Positions 49,829 to 58,586 of a stretch of 64,000 nt of DNA are shown in pieces (within the stretch, counting starts at the first letter, position 1; each line of letters starts with the position of its first letter). The stretch comes from Exiguobacterium sp. s48 (GTDB taxonomy: Bacteria; Bacillota; Bacilli; Exiguobacteriales; Exiguobacteriaceae). The notes below the pieces were generated by a model that saw nothing but the letters and a program-made list of their open reading frames with translations, was not told the DNA's origin and ran no database searches. Location: contig NZ_JACSKC010000003.1 in NCBI RefSeq assembly GCF_018617395.1, forward strand, positions 62,001 to 126,000, in the 5' to 3' direction. Both the position numbers and the translations under genes were made by a program.

Positions 49829-51121
49829 ATGAAACGGAAGTGGAAATTGTCGACAGCGGTCATGACGGCAGGGATGGTCTTATCACTCGCGGCTTGTGGT
49901 GGCGGATCGCTCACGGATGAGGGTTCTTCTGAAGGAAATAACGACAGCGGTGACAAAAAAGACGTCACGTTAAACGTTTTCCAATTCAAAGCGGAGATCG
50001 CGAAAGACCTCGAAGCGATGGCGAAAGAGTACGAAGAAGAAACAGGTGTGAAAGTCACGGTTCAAACGGTCGGCGGCGGTGCAGACTATGGGGCAGCCCT
50101 CAAATCACAGTTTGCTTCAGGCAACGAACCGGATATCTTCAACAATGGTGGATTCACAGAAGCACAGACATGGAAAGACAAATTGGAGGACCTATCAAGT
50201 GAGAAGTGGGTCGGAGATTTGACAGAAGTCGCCAAAGAACCGATGACGATGGACGGTAAACTTTACGGTATGCCGATGAACCTAGAAGGATACGGATTCA
50301 TTTATAATAAAGAACTATTTGAAAAAGCGGGAATCAAAGAGTTACCTAAAACACTTTCTGAATTGACTGCTGCCGCTGAAAAGTTAGATCAAGCAGGAAT
50401 CACACCATTCTCTGTCGGTTATGCAGAGTTTTGGATTTTAGGCATTCATTTATTAAACATTCCAATGGCACAACAGGATGACCCGGATGCGTTCATTCAA
50501 GCATTGAACGAGAATAAAGCGAAGTTTGAAGACAATGAACAGTTCCAAGAGTTTTTAAAACTGTTTGATTTGACGATTAAATACGGAAACAAAAACCCGT
50601 TGACGACGGACTATAATACACAAGTCACACAGTTCGCCCAAGGAGAGACAGCGATGCTCCAACAAGGGAACTGGGCGCAACAGATGATCCTTGATGTGAA
50701 TCCGGACATGGAAATGGGCTTCGTTCCGATCCCGATCAATGACGATGCAGAGAAGATGGATCGACTTCCGGTCGGTGTCCCGAACAACTGGGTTGTCAAT
50801 AAAAACTCGAAGTATAAAGAAGAAGCGAAAGACTTCTTAGAGTGGATGGCGACGTCGGATACTGGAAAAGACTACATGGTCAATAAATTCAAGTTCATCC
50901 CGGCCTTCAAATCGATTGAAGCCAATGATCTTGGACCACTCGCTGATGACATTTTGGCGTATTCGAATGAAGGGAAGACCATCTCTTGGAACTGGTTCAA
51001 GTATCCGGATGGAGCTGTAAACGAATATGGTGCCCTCATGCAGGCATATGTCGGTGGACAAAAAACAGGTGAAGAAATGCTTCAGGACTTCACGAAAGTA
51101 TGGCAAGACAAAGTGAAATAA
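49829..51121 (+). CDS. extracellular sugar-binding lipoprotein of an ABC importer
   Basis: 430 residues from ATG at 49829 after AGGGAGGAAATG. Lipobox LSLAACGG (Cys about 22) for anchoring. The rest is a periplasmic-binding-protein-like family 1 sugar-binding (MalE/MsmE) protein with GNEPDIFNNGGF, GKLYGMPMNLEGYGFIYNKELFEKAGI and WATSDTGKDYMVNKFKFIPAFKS. It feeds the permeases at 46.5-48.3 kb, with which it shares a regulatory box. The sugar is not known. Confidence 0.92.
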   Translation: MKRKWKLSTAVMTAGMVLSLAACGGGSLTDEGSSEGNNDSGDKKDVTLNVFQFKAEIAKDLEAMAKEYEEETGVKVTVQTVGGGADYGAALKSQFASGNEPDIFNNGGFTEAQTWKDKLEDLSSEKWVGDLTEVAKEPMTMDGKLYGMPMNLEGYGFIYNKELFEKAGIKELPKTLSELTAAAEKLDQAGITPFSVGYAEFWILGIHLLNIPMAQQDDPDAFIQALNENKAKFEDNEQFQEFLKLFDLTIKYGNKNPLTTDYNTQVTQFAQGETAMLQQGNWAQQMILDVNPDMEMGFVPIPINDDAEKMDRLPVGVPNNWVVNKNSKYKEEAKDFLEWMATSDTGKDYMVNKFKFIPAFKSIEANDLGPLADDILAYSNEGKTISWNWFKYPDGAVNEYGALMQAYVGGQKTGEEMLQDFTKVWQDKVK

Positions 51122-51127
51122 GGATGG

Positions 51128-51171
51128 CGCAGACGGTGAAATGACCCCTTCATCGTCTGTGTTTTTTTTAT
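51128..51171 (+). terminator. terminator after the binding-protein gene
   Basis: Stem GCAGACGGTGAA/TTCATCGTCTGT with loop ATGACCCC, then T run. Confidence 0.8.
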
Positions 51172-51240
51172 GAAGAAATTGTCACAGTAATCCCATACAA
51201 ACCACACACATACCTGTGGGGGTTTCAGTAGAATGATTGT

Positions 51241-51254
51241 TGTAAGCGCTTTTG
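51241..51254. promoter_or_regulatory. degenerate cre-like site ahead of nosD
   Basis: TGTAAGCGCTTTTG agrees with the cre consensus except for the last two bases; 14 bases before the nosD start. Confidence 0.3.
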
Positions 51255-51267
51255 AGAAGGAGGGGAC

Positions 51268-52452
51268 ATGAAACGATTACTGATTTGTATCCTATTTTTG
51301 TGTTGGGCACCACATGTTGACGCGAAAGAACATTCAATTTCGTTGACTGAACCCATCATCATCGAGTCGAATGAACATTTTGATGGAAATGGGAAAGTCT
51401 ATACGAGTTGTGGACAACCTGCGTTTATCATTCGTGGAACGGGAGCGATGCTCGAACGTGTATCAATTCATCAGTGTGAGGAAGATGGGGTGCCGGCCAT
51501 CCAAGTATCTGGCCTCGGACATCAACTTCTCGATGTCTCCATTGAATCTTCTGGAACTGGACTATGGATTGAGGATAGTTACGGAGTTCGTGTCACTCGA
51601 ACCGTTGTGGTTGGGAATGGAAAGTCAGATGGGCTCGTTCTTATGAATAGTGAAGCGGCTGAATTAAATGGAGTTGTCGTGAAGACGGTACGAGATGGGA
51701 TATACATAGAGAACGGGTCCAATCACACGATTGTCCGACCCACAGTCTCGCATTCGCGCTACGGCATTCATTTGATGTTTCCGACAGATGTTGTGATTTC
51801 GGTACCCGAACTTCATCATAATTTGACCGGTGCGATGATTATGGGAACGAATCGAGTCGTTTTAAAAAACGGGAACGTGCATGACCAATTCGGAGGAACG
51901 GCAACGGGACTGATGTTATATGAGGCCGTTGACACAACGATTGAGATGACAAATATTTTTGGGAATCATATTGGCTTACTCGCAGAGCAGTCGGCAGGAA
52001 CGACACTTGAGCGGAATGCAATCAATGGGAACGATATTGGGTTCCAATTAAAACAAGCAACAGGGATGATGGTTCTTCAGAACAATCTGTTGGGGAATCG
52101 TGAAACCGTGACGACGGTCGACTCACATGACAACGTCGTACAAGGAAATGTCTGGGGTGGTGCGACACTAGACCTGACTCATGACGGGTATAGCGAGATT
52201 CCATATCGAACCGATCCGTATTTGTTCTTACTGACGGAATCCTATGAAGCGTTCGAACTGTTGTATGGGTCGCCAGGTCTTCTTATGCTAGAAAACATAT
52301 TAAGAAGTCCAGAAGAAGAATCTTTAACCGATCTATCGCCGAAAACCTATTCGGCGACATGGAAGTGGAATGGCTCGATTTGGAGCTTGAGCAGTATTGG
52401 ATTGATTATCATGATTTGGATATTTGGGAGGAAACGACATGAAATCGTATAA
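51268..52452 (+). CDS. nosD: NosD-like copper-maturation protein
   Basis: 394 residues. Signal peptide (about 1-20), then a parallel beta-helix built of 22-25-residue turns (for example IRGTGAMLERVSIHQCEEDG, LLDVSIESSGTGLWIEDSYG, VVKTVRDGIYIENGSN), and a C-terminal membrane helix (about 365-388) ending RKRHEIV. This is the NosD form (pectate-lyase-like right-handed helix) used with NosFY to load copper into nitrous oxide reductase. ATG after GGAGGGGAC. The gene overlaps nosL. No nosZ is in the window. Confidence 0.88.
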   Translation: MKRLLICILFLCWAPHVDAKEHSISLTEPIIIESNEHFDGNGKVYTSCGQPAFIIRGTGAMLERVSIHQCEEDGVPAIQVSGLGHQLLDVSIESSGTGLWIEDSYGVRVTRTVVVGNGKSDGLVLMNSEAAELNGVVVKTVRDGIYIENGSNHTIVRPTVSHSRYGIHLMFPTDVVISVPELHHNLTGAMIMGTNRVVLKNGNVHDQFGGTATGLMLYEAVDTTIEMTNIFGNHIGLLAEQSAGTTLERNAINGNDIGFQLKQATGMMVLQNNLLGNRETVTTVDSHDNVVQGNVWGGATLDLTHDGYSEIPYRTDPYLFLLTESYEAFELLYGSPGLLMLENILRSPEEESLTDLSPKTYSATWKWNGSIWSLSSIGLIIMIWIFGRKRHEIV

Positions 52453-52999
52453 ACAAGTAGCGGGACTTTTATCTGTTGCAGGACTATCTTTGGCACTCGG
52501 AGCATGTTCAAGTGCATCGGCAGAACCGTTTGACATCAAATGGGGTGAAACCGAGTGCGAAGTATGTAAAATGAAAATTATGGATCAGCAGTTCGCAGCG
52601 GAAGCCATCATGGAAAATGAAAAGGGATATGCGTTCGATGACATCGGTTGTCTCATGCGTGATTGGTATCCTGAACAAAAAGAAGAAGATATTGCTGCGA
52701 TGTACGTAAAAGACTTCAATACAAAAGATTGGGTCGAGTTAGATGAAGCGATGTTTGTTTACGACAAAGAGTCGAAAACACCGATGGCGTATAACATACT
52801 CTCGTTTGCGAAAGAGGCAGATGCTGAAGCATATGTCGATGAAAATGGCGGCGAGATGATGGACTTTGATCAATTAAAAGATCATACATGGGAACGTGGC
52901 GAGATGAATATGAAGATGGACGACGATGGTTCAATGGACGGAATGAATCAAGATGGTGAGATGGACATGGAGATGGACTCAGAAGAAGAAGGACAGTAA
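52439..52999 (+). CDS. nosL: NosL copper-chaperone lipoprotein with Met-rich tail
   Basis: 186 residues. Lipobox SLALGACSS (Cys23), then a NosL domain with the Cu(I) site CEVCKM (Cys40, Cys43, Met45) and a conserved GYAFDDIGCLM. Residues 155-186 are a tail with eight Met and many Asp/Glu, a pattern of copper binding by Met/acidic residues that is not in the shortest NosL proteins. It is encoded overlapping the end of nosD. Chaperone for Cu(I) outside the membrane; the recipient here is unknown. Confidence 0.9.
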   Translation: MKSYKQVAGLLSVAGLSLALGACSSASAEPFDIKWGETECEVCKMKIMDQQFAAEAIMENEKGYAFDDIGCLMRDWYPEQKEEDIAAMYVKDFNTKDWVELDEAMFVYDKESKTPMAYNILSFAKEADAEAYVDENGGEMMDFDQLKDHTWERGEMNMKMDDDGSMDGMNQDGEMDMEMDSEEEGQ

Positions 53000-53002
53000 A
53001 TC

Positions 53003-53800
53003 ATGTCTCTATGGAAGATGGAGTGGGCACGTAGTCTACGTCAACGAGAGAATTATGCTTTTCTCCTGACTTGGGTCCTCACGCTCGTCCTTCTCGGTGG
53101 ACTTGGCCAAGCATTACCTGTAGCCGCAGAGTATACGAATGTCAGTGCAACGCTCATCACGGTGCTTGGTCTATTGCTTCCTTTATTGATTTTGCTGACG
53201 ACAGCACTTCATTGGGGGCAGGAAGGGGAGTCGAAAAGACTGACCCTTCTTTCAACATTTACTTATCCGAAGTGGAAATTGATCTTCATCCGATTCAGCT
53301 CGTTTTTCGTTACACAAGTCCTGATTTTGTTATTAGCTTTCTTCATTGCCTCACTCGTGGTCGCACAGTCGTTTGCAACATGGATGATTCTGTTGTTTTA
53401 TGCGATTGGATTGACGATGTATGCGACAGCGCTTGGGACCTTGCTCGGACTACTCGCGCGCAAACGGATTCGAGCAATACTACTGGCCTTTCTCATATGG
53501 GTTGTCTTCATTTTACTTTGGCCGACGATTCTTGTGACCATCATTTCTGAACTTCCTTATGGGATGCAAGTGAACGGGATGACAGTGGCACTATTTCTAA
53601 ACGGATTTGACTTGATGCGAGTGTGGGCAAGTACGAGCGTGTCATCAACCGACGTGTTCGGGGATGTCTATCTCGATTTGTTGCATTGGATGAATCAACC
53701 GATCGGGCATGTCGTAGTCTGGTCTAGCTTGCTCATGACAAGTAGTTTCATGCTATGGCTAGCCTCGACAGCCATGTACGGAGGGAAGAAACATGATTAA
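53003..53800 (+). CDS. nosY: NosY-like ABC-2 permease
   Basis: 265 residues with six membrane helices. It begins MSLWKMEWARSLRQRENYAFLL, the typical NosY start, and is otherwise a plain ABC-2 permease. With NosF it powers copper loading onto NosD. ATG four bases after nosL; overlaps nosF by eight bases. Confidence 0.85.
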   Translation: MSLWKMEWARSLRQRENYAFLLTWVLTLVLLGGLGQALPVAAEYTNVSATLITVLGLLLPLLILLTTALHWGQEGESKRLTLLSTFTYPKWKLIFIRFSSFFVTQVLILLLAFFIASLVVAQSFATWMILLFYAIGLTMYATALGTLLGLLARKRIRAILLAFLIWVVFILLWPTILVTIISELPYGMQVNGMTVALFLNGFDLMRVWASTSVSSTDVFGDVYLDLLHWMNQPIGHVVVWSSLLMTSSFMLWLASTAMYGGKKHD

Positions 53801-54578
53801 CTGTATGGACGTTGGGAAAAAATATGGCGATTCATGGTCACTCCATCCCGTTCGTGAAGAAATCGCCCCAGGTAAAATCGTTGCACTTACCGGAAGCAAC
53901 GGTGCGGGGAAGTCGACACTTTTGAATCTAATGAACGGTACGATCAAACCGAGCACCGGAACCATACAGTTGAATGGTTACACGATGAAACAGCGGATGA
54001 AATACAATGATAGTTTTGGTTATATGCCAGATGACTTCTCATTTGATGAAGCATGGACCGTCGAAGAGACCTATGCCTACTATGCTCTTTTACAAGGAGC
54101 ACGTCCGAATTCTGAAGTACTAAGACGAGTCGGTTTGTATGAACATAAACGGAAGCGCGTTGCCGAACTTTCAAAAGGGATGCGACAACGCCTCTTGTTA
54201 TCTCAGGCTCTGGTGAGCAAACCCGACATCTTGTTGTTGGATGAGCCGACGAACGGACTCGATCCGCTGTGGATGCAGATGCTTCAAAACTTACTACGCG
54301 AAGAGGCGGAGCGAGGAGCAGTCATCGTATTTTCAACACATCAACTAGATGTCGCGGCAATGTTGTCAGATGAAGTCTGGATGATGAAGGCTGGTGCTAT
54401 TTGTGGGAAGGTACATGTCCACGATGAACGAGCGGCATACGAACGCCTAAAAGAATTCTATTTGAATCGAGAGATGACACTTGTCAAATCGACGCGGCTC
54501 GCACAAAATAATAGACAGTTGAAGTGGTGTTCGGAACCTTCCGACGCCACTATTTTTTTGGGGAGATGGAATGAATGA
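53793..54578 (+). CDS. nosF: NosF-like ABC ATPase
   Basis: 261 residues. Walker A GSNGAGKST, signature LSKGMRQRL, Walker B LLLDEPTNGLDP and switch His in STHQ are all intact. It drives NosY. The last 20 residues (ending IFLGRWNE) are encoded through a rho-independent terminator (54524-54559), so the natural end may lie earlier or the gene may have been extended. Its stop overlaps the DHA2 transporter start by four bases. Confidence 0.87.
   Translation: MINCMDVGKKYGDSWSLHPVREEIAPGKIVALTGSNGAGKSTLLNLMNGTIKPSTGTIQLNGYTMKQRMKYNDSFGYMPDDFSFDEAWTVEETYAYYALLQGARPNSEVLRRVGLYEHKRKRVAELSKGMRQRLLLSQALVSKPDILLLDEPTNGLDPLWMQMLQNLLREEAERGAVIVFSTHQLDVAAMLSDEVWMMKAGAICGKVHVHDERAAYERLKEFYLNREMTLVKSTRLAQNNRQLKWCSEPSDATIFLGRWNE
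54524..54559 (+). terminator. terminator inside the end of nosF
   Basis: Stem GTGGTGTTCGG/TTCCGACGCCAC (one bulge) and nine-base T-rich tail. It would end the nos transcript just before the nosF stop. Confidence 0.7.
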
Positions 54579-56035
54579 GAAAAAACGTAACCGTTGCCCT
54601 CTTACTGGCAACTTTTTTAGCGGCGATTGAAGGGACGGTCGTGTCGGTTGCGACGCCTGTCATCGCCAGTGAGTTGAACGGGGCAACACTTGTCAGCTGG
54701 GTGTTTGCCGCCTTCTTACTTTTTACGGCGGTCTCAACACCGATTTACGGGAAAGTGGCAGACTTGTTCGGGCGTAAGCGCGTCTTGTTGTTTGGAATCG
54801 GATTGTTCACGGTGTCGTCCTTGTTATGTGGGTTAGCGACATCCATGGAACAACTCATCGTCTTTCGGGCGTTGCAAGGTCTAGGGGCTGGTGCCGTCCT
54901 CCCGATTTCGATGACGATTATTGGAGATTTGTATAAATATGAAGAGCGTGGAAAAATTCAAGGGATCTTAAGTGCCGTGTGGGGTGTATCAGGTGTGCTC
55001 GGTCCTGTCATCGGTGGATTTTTGGTCGAAACGTTGTCTTGGCGTTACGTATTCTTATTAAACGTGCCATTTGCGTTACTCTCGTTCATCATGATTATTC
55101 TTTTTTATAAAGAAACCGTCGCTGAAACGAGCGAGCGGATTGATTTGAAAGGTGCTCTCTTGTTCGCTGGGGGAACGACCGCGTTTTTATACGCTCTGAT
55201 CACGTTCAGTGAAACGAATGAATGGACGACGACCATCGTCGGGAGCGGTGTACTAAGTCTCGCATTGTTAGGTGGATTTTTCTTGTCAGAACGAAGAGCA
55301 AAATCACCGTTATTGCCGTTTGATTTGCTCAAGCAACCGACGATTGCGGCCATTAACGGTTCTGTCTTTTTCGCGGCCTGGGTGCTCGTTTCCATGTCTG
55401 CCTACATCCCGATTTGGGCGCAAGCCGTATTAGGAAAGACAGCGACCGAGGCTGGATTCATGTTGATGCCGTTGTCTGTTGCATGGACATTCACTTCGAT
55501 TATCGGGGGACGGACACTCGGTGTGGCCTCTCCAAGACGCCGCGCGTTAGTTGGGATGGGGCTACTCGTCATCGGAACGTTCACGTTGACACTCTTATCT
55601 CAATCAAGCTCAGATTTGTGGGTATATGGTGCGGTGGCACTGATTGGGGTAGGATTCGGATTGTCGCAACCGATGTTCATCGTCGTGTTGCAAACCGTCG
55701 TTTCCTATCATCAGCGGGGAACGGCAACCGCGACCAATTCCTTCTTAAGTACGGTCGGTCAAACACTCGGTGTCGCCGTGTTTGGAGCTGTCTTTAACTT
55801 TGTCGTGCTCAACGACTTTAAAGAAAGCATTGCGTTATCCCAAGTATCTTTAGAAGACTTCTTCAATCAAAGTATCACGAAAACGCTGGATGCTTCTGTC
55901 CGTCTGCAAGGTGAACAGATTATTGCGACCGGACTAAACAGTATCTTCATCGGGGCGATGATTGCAGCCGTGATTGCCTTCATCATCGCAACCCGTTTGC
56001 CAGCCCGCCCACCGGAACCTTCACAGCGCCCGTAA
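54575..56035 (+). CDS. DHA2-family MFS multidrug exporter
   Basis: 486 residues with 14 predicted membrane helices. VFAAFLLFTAVSTPIYGKVADLFGRKRVL carries the motif A of MFS, GAGAVLPISMTIIGDLYKYEERGKIQG motif B-like, and WGVSGVLGPVIGGFLV motif C. QacA/EmrB-like proton-driven export of toxic compounds is likely. Starts by overlapping nosF, but the terminator in between suggests it relies on its own or a weak read-through promoter. Confidence 0.9.
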   Translation: MRKNVTVALLLATFLAAIEGTVVSVATPVIASELNGATLVSWVFAAFLLFTAVSTPIYGKVADLFGRKRVLLFGIGLFTVSSLLCGLATSMEQLIVFRALQGLGAGAVLPISMTIIGDLYKYEERGKIQGILSAVWGVSGVLGPVIGGFLVETLSWRYVFLLNVPFALLSFIMIILFYKETVAETSERIDLKGALLFAGGTTAFLYALITFSETNEWTTTIVGSGVLSLALLGGFFLSERRAKSPLLPFDLLKQPTIAAINGSVFFAAWVLVSMSAYIPIWAQAVLGKTATEAGFMLMPLSVAWTFTSIIGGRTLGVASPRRRALVGMGLLVIGTFTLTLLSQSSSDLWVYGAVALIGVGFGLSQPMFIVVLQTVVSYHQRGTATATNSFLSTVGQTLGVAVFGAVFNFVVLNDFKESIALSQVSLEDFFNQSITKTLDASVRLQGEQIIATGLNSIFIGAMIAAVIAFIIATRLPARPPEPSQRP

Positions 56036-56072
56036 AACAAGGGTATGATGAGGAAAAGGGAGGCGAGCCAAC

Positions 56073-57173
56073 ATGAAACGTCAAATCGGGATTGTGACAC
56101 TATTGTTTCTTATGGGATGTGCGCCAGAATCGACGAACGAAGGTACGGAATCACCACCTGCGGAAGAACCACCACGTGAGGAGACGACCACCACGCAGGA
56201 ATCAAACACTGGTGAAGAGACGGAGCTAAACGTTGGAGATGTGACCGCCATCGCTGAAAATTTGGAGATTCCGTGGTCACTCGCTCGAACTTCGGACGGA
56301 TGGCTCGTATCGGAACGTGGTGGCACTATCACGGTAATCGATGATTCGGGTCGCGCGACACAACAGGAAGTGACCTTGAACGAGGACGTGTTCGAAATTG
56401 GTGAGGGCGGGTTGCTTGGGATCGCGCTAAGCGAAGATTTTGAGTCGAGCGGAATCCTTTATGCGTACCACACGTATGGCTCGTCCGGAAGGAATATTCA
56501 GAATCGGGTAGTCGAATTGACGTGGGACGGGGAACGATTTGAAGAGACCGGGGTTCTGCTAGACCAAATTCCGGGGGCGCGCTTCCATAACGGGGGACGT
56601 CTGCTAATCGATGGAGCATACCTTTGGGTGACGACAGGTGATGCACTTGTGCCTGAACTCGCTCAAGACGAATCGTCTCTAGCAGGGAAGATTTTACGAA
56701 TTCCATTGTCGGGTGACGGCGAACCGACCGACTGGATCTACTCATTGGGTCATCGGAATCCACAAGGACTGAGTCGGATTGACGACGTTCTCTATGCGAG
56801 CGAACATGGGGCGAGCGGACATGACGAGGTCAACGTGATTGAAGAAGGGAACAATTATGGATGGCCACTCATTGAGGCAAACGAGGAACGAGACGGTCTC
56901 GTCACGCCATGGTTTGAAGTCGGGGACACGTCTTGGGCGCCATCCGGGATTGCGACCGATGCGCAGTATGTCTATATGGCGACACTACGGAACGAACGAC
57001 TTGTCGCCATCGACCGGGAAACGAAGCAAGTCACGACGATTGTCGAAGGCGTAGGGCGAATTCGTGACGTGTGGTTGGATGACGATACGTTATATTTTAT
57101 TTCGAACAATACGGACGGACGTGGCAATCCACAATCGCAAGACGACAAACTCTATCAAATGACCATCCGCTAG
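56073..57173 (+). CDS. soluble glucose/sorbosone dehydrogenase-like lipoprotein
   Basis: 366 residues. Signal peptide with lipobox LLFLMGCAPE, a Glu/Thr-rich linker to about 55, then the six-bladed beta-propeller of the GSDH/Asd family: LEIPWSLARTSDGWLVSERGG, GEGGLLGIALSEDF, RFHNGGRLLI, GHRNPQGLS, SEHGASGHDEVN and GNNYGWPLIE. The family often uses PQQ and calcium; some bacterial members have uncertain activity, and no PQQ genes are in the window. ATG after AAAAGGGAGGCG. Confidence 0.85.
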   Translation: MKRQIGIVTLLFLMGCAPESTNEGTESPPAEEPPREETTTTQESNTGEETELNVGDVTAIAENLEIPWSLARTSDGWLVSERGGTITVIDDSGRATQQEVTLNEDVFEIGEGGLLGIALSEDFESSGILYAYHTYGSSGRNIQNRVVELTWDGERFEETGVLLDQIPGARFHNGGRLLIDGAYLWVTTGDALVPELAQDESSLAGKILRIPLSGDGEPTDWIYSLGHRNPQGLSRIDDVLYASEHGASGHDEVNVIEEGNNYGWPLIEANEERDGLVTPWFEVGDTSWAPSGIATDAQYVYMATLRNERLVAIDRETKQVTTIVEGVGRIRDVWLDDDTLYFISNNTDGRGNPQSQDDKLYQMTIR

Positions 57174-57206
57174 AAACTGACACATCCGTCAGTTTCTATT
57201 TTTTTC
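57172..57206 (+). terminator. terminator after the GSDH-like gene
   Basis: Nine-pair stem AGAAACTGA/TCAGTTTCT followed by a T run. Confidence 0.8.
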
Positions 57207-57270
57207 GTTGTTTCTTCTGGAAGGAACGGTATAATTAAACATGTATTTTGGAAAAAGAAGGAGAAAATAG

Positions 57271-58488
57271 ATGGAACATTCAAACTTGGTACATAAACGA
57301 GAAAAGTTATACTTCTCATTATTAGTCGCTGCAAGCGTACTCGTCTTGATTTTAGGAATCGCTCTGACAATCGTATCATTCGGACTTTTCTTATGGATTA
57401 TCGGGACAATTGTAGCACTCTCGCTGTTTACGCACTGGATTCAAATCGGATATATTCGAACGAATGGTGTCAAGGTGACGCCTCGTCAGTTCACAGAGCT
57501 TCATGAGTTGGTTCAACGCGTGGGGACTGAGATGGGCATTCGATTGTTGCCGGATGTCTATATCTTACAAGCGGGCGGCCTGTTAAATGCTTTCGCCACA
57601 CGATTCTTTCAAAAGAATATGGTCATCTTATATTCTGACGTCGTGGAATTGACACGGACTGGTCAGACAAAAGAAGTCGAGTTTGTCATCGCGCACGAAT
57701 TGGCACATATTCGTCGCAACCATGTTCAAAAGCAATGGGTCGTCTTGCTTGGTAGTATCATCCCGTTTTTAGGGTCCGCTTATTCCCGTGCTTGTGAATA
57801 TACGTGTGACCGGATGGCTGCGCATTACCTTCAAGATTTCGGAGCGGCGAAACGAGCGTTAACTGTCCTAGCCATCGGTGGACCACTTGCCAAAGAAGTG
57901 AATGAATTTGACTATCTGTATGAAGCGAGTCGGGAGAACGGATTCATTGCGAAGTTTAGTGAATTATTGTCAACACATCCAACGTTACCGAAACGCATCG
58001 CGGCGATTGCGACACATGCCGGGGAAGAAAATGTTCCGGTCTTTAAAACAGCAGAATATGTAAGAGCCTCTGTCATTTCAATGATTCTATTGACGGTCAT
58101 CGGATACGGGGCGATCATCACTTATTTCGTCATGAATGATGATTTATCTGACATCATTGCATCGGCAATGAGCGAGGATTTCGAAGAGGATTGGGAAACG
58201 GAATTAGGTGAACCGATTCAAGAGCTGACGTACATGAATGCGAACTACGAAGATATTGAAGCGGAACTGGCAAACGGCGCAGATGTGAACATACAAGACG
58301 AATATGGGGAAACACCACTTCATAACTTGTTCTATAATGACGACATCGATCCTGAAACGGTACGCCTCTTACTTGATAACGGTGCGGACGTCACGATTGA
58401 AAATGAAGAAGGCATGACACCGATTGATTTAGCGCGAGACATGGGACAAGGTCCGGCAATCATTGAATTAATGAAATCATATGAGTAA
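57271..58488 (+). CDS. M48 family membrane metallopeptidase fused to ankyrin repeats
   Basis: 405 residues. Two membrane helices at the start (about 15-35 and 38-56), the zinc motif HELAH (142-146) with the third ligand in SRACEYTCDRMA, and further helices at about 158-172 and 268-288. This core is HtpX/M48-like. An acidic linker (about 290-312) is followed by about 90 residues of ankyrin repeats: ELANGADVNIQDEYGETPLHNL and LLLDNGADVTIENEEGMTPIDLARDMG. Ankyrin repeats bind proteins, so a regulatory or substrate-targeting role is inferred. Single gene after AAGAAGGAG. Confidence 0.9.
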   Translation: MEHSNLVHKREKLYFSLLVAASVLVLILGIALTIVSFGLFLWIIGTIVALSLFTHWIQIGYIRTNGVKVTPRQFTELHELVQRVGTEMGIRLLPDVYILQAGGLLNAFATRFFQKNMVILYSDVVELTRTGQTKEVEFVIAHELAHIRRNHVQKQWVVLLGSIIPFLGSAYSRACEYTCDRMAAHYLQDFGAAKRALTVLAIGGPLAKEVNEFDYLYEASRENGFIAKFSELLSTHPTLPKRIAAIATHAGEENVPVFKTAEYVRASVISMILLTVIGYGAIITYFVMNDDLSDIIASAMSEDFEEDWETELGEPIQELTYMNANYEDIEAELANGADVNIQDEYGETPLHNLFYNDDIDPETVRLLLDNGADVTIENEEGMTPIDLARDMGQGPAIIELMKSYE

Positions 58489-58495
58489 CAGATTG

Positions 58496-58527
58496 AATCT
58501 CGTTTCGAAAGGAACGGGATTTTTTTA
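58496..58527 (+). terminator. terminator after the M48-ankyrin gene
   Basis: Stem AATCTCGTTT/GGAACGGGATT followed by seven T. Confidence 0.75.
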
Positions 58528-58535
58528 GAATTCTT

Positions 58536-58549
58536 TGCAAACGTTTGCA
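58536..58549. promoter_or_regulatory. perfect cre site ahead of the yesM-like kinase
   Basis: TGCAAACGTTTGCA matches TGNAANCGNWNNCA and is a perfect palindrome. It lies about 40 bases before the kinase start. Confidence 0.7.
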
Positions 58550-58586
58550 TAACGCGTGATATACTCGTGAGGTAGGGGGGATATCG

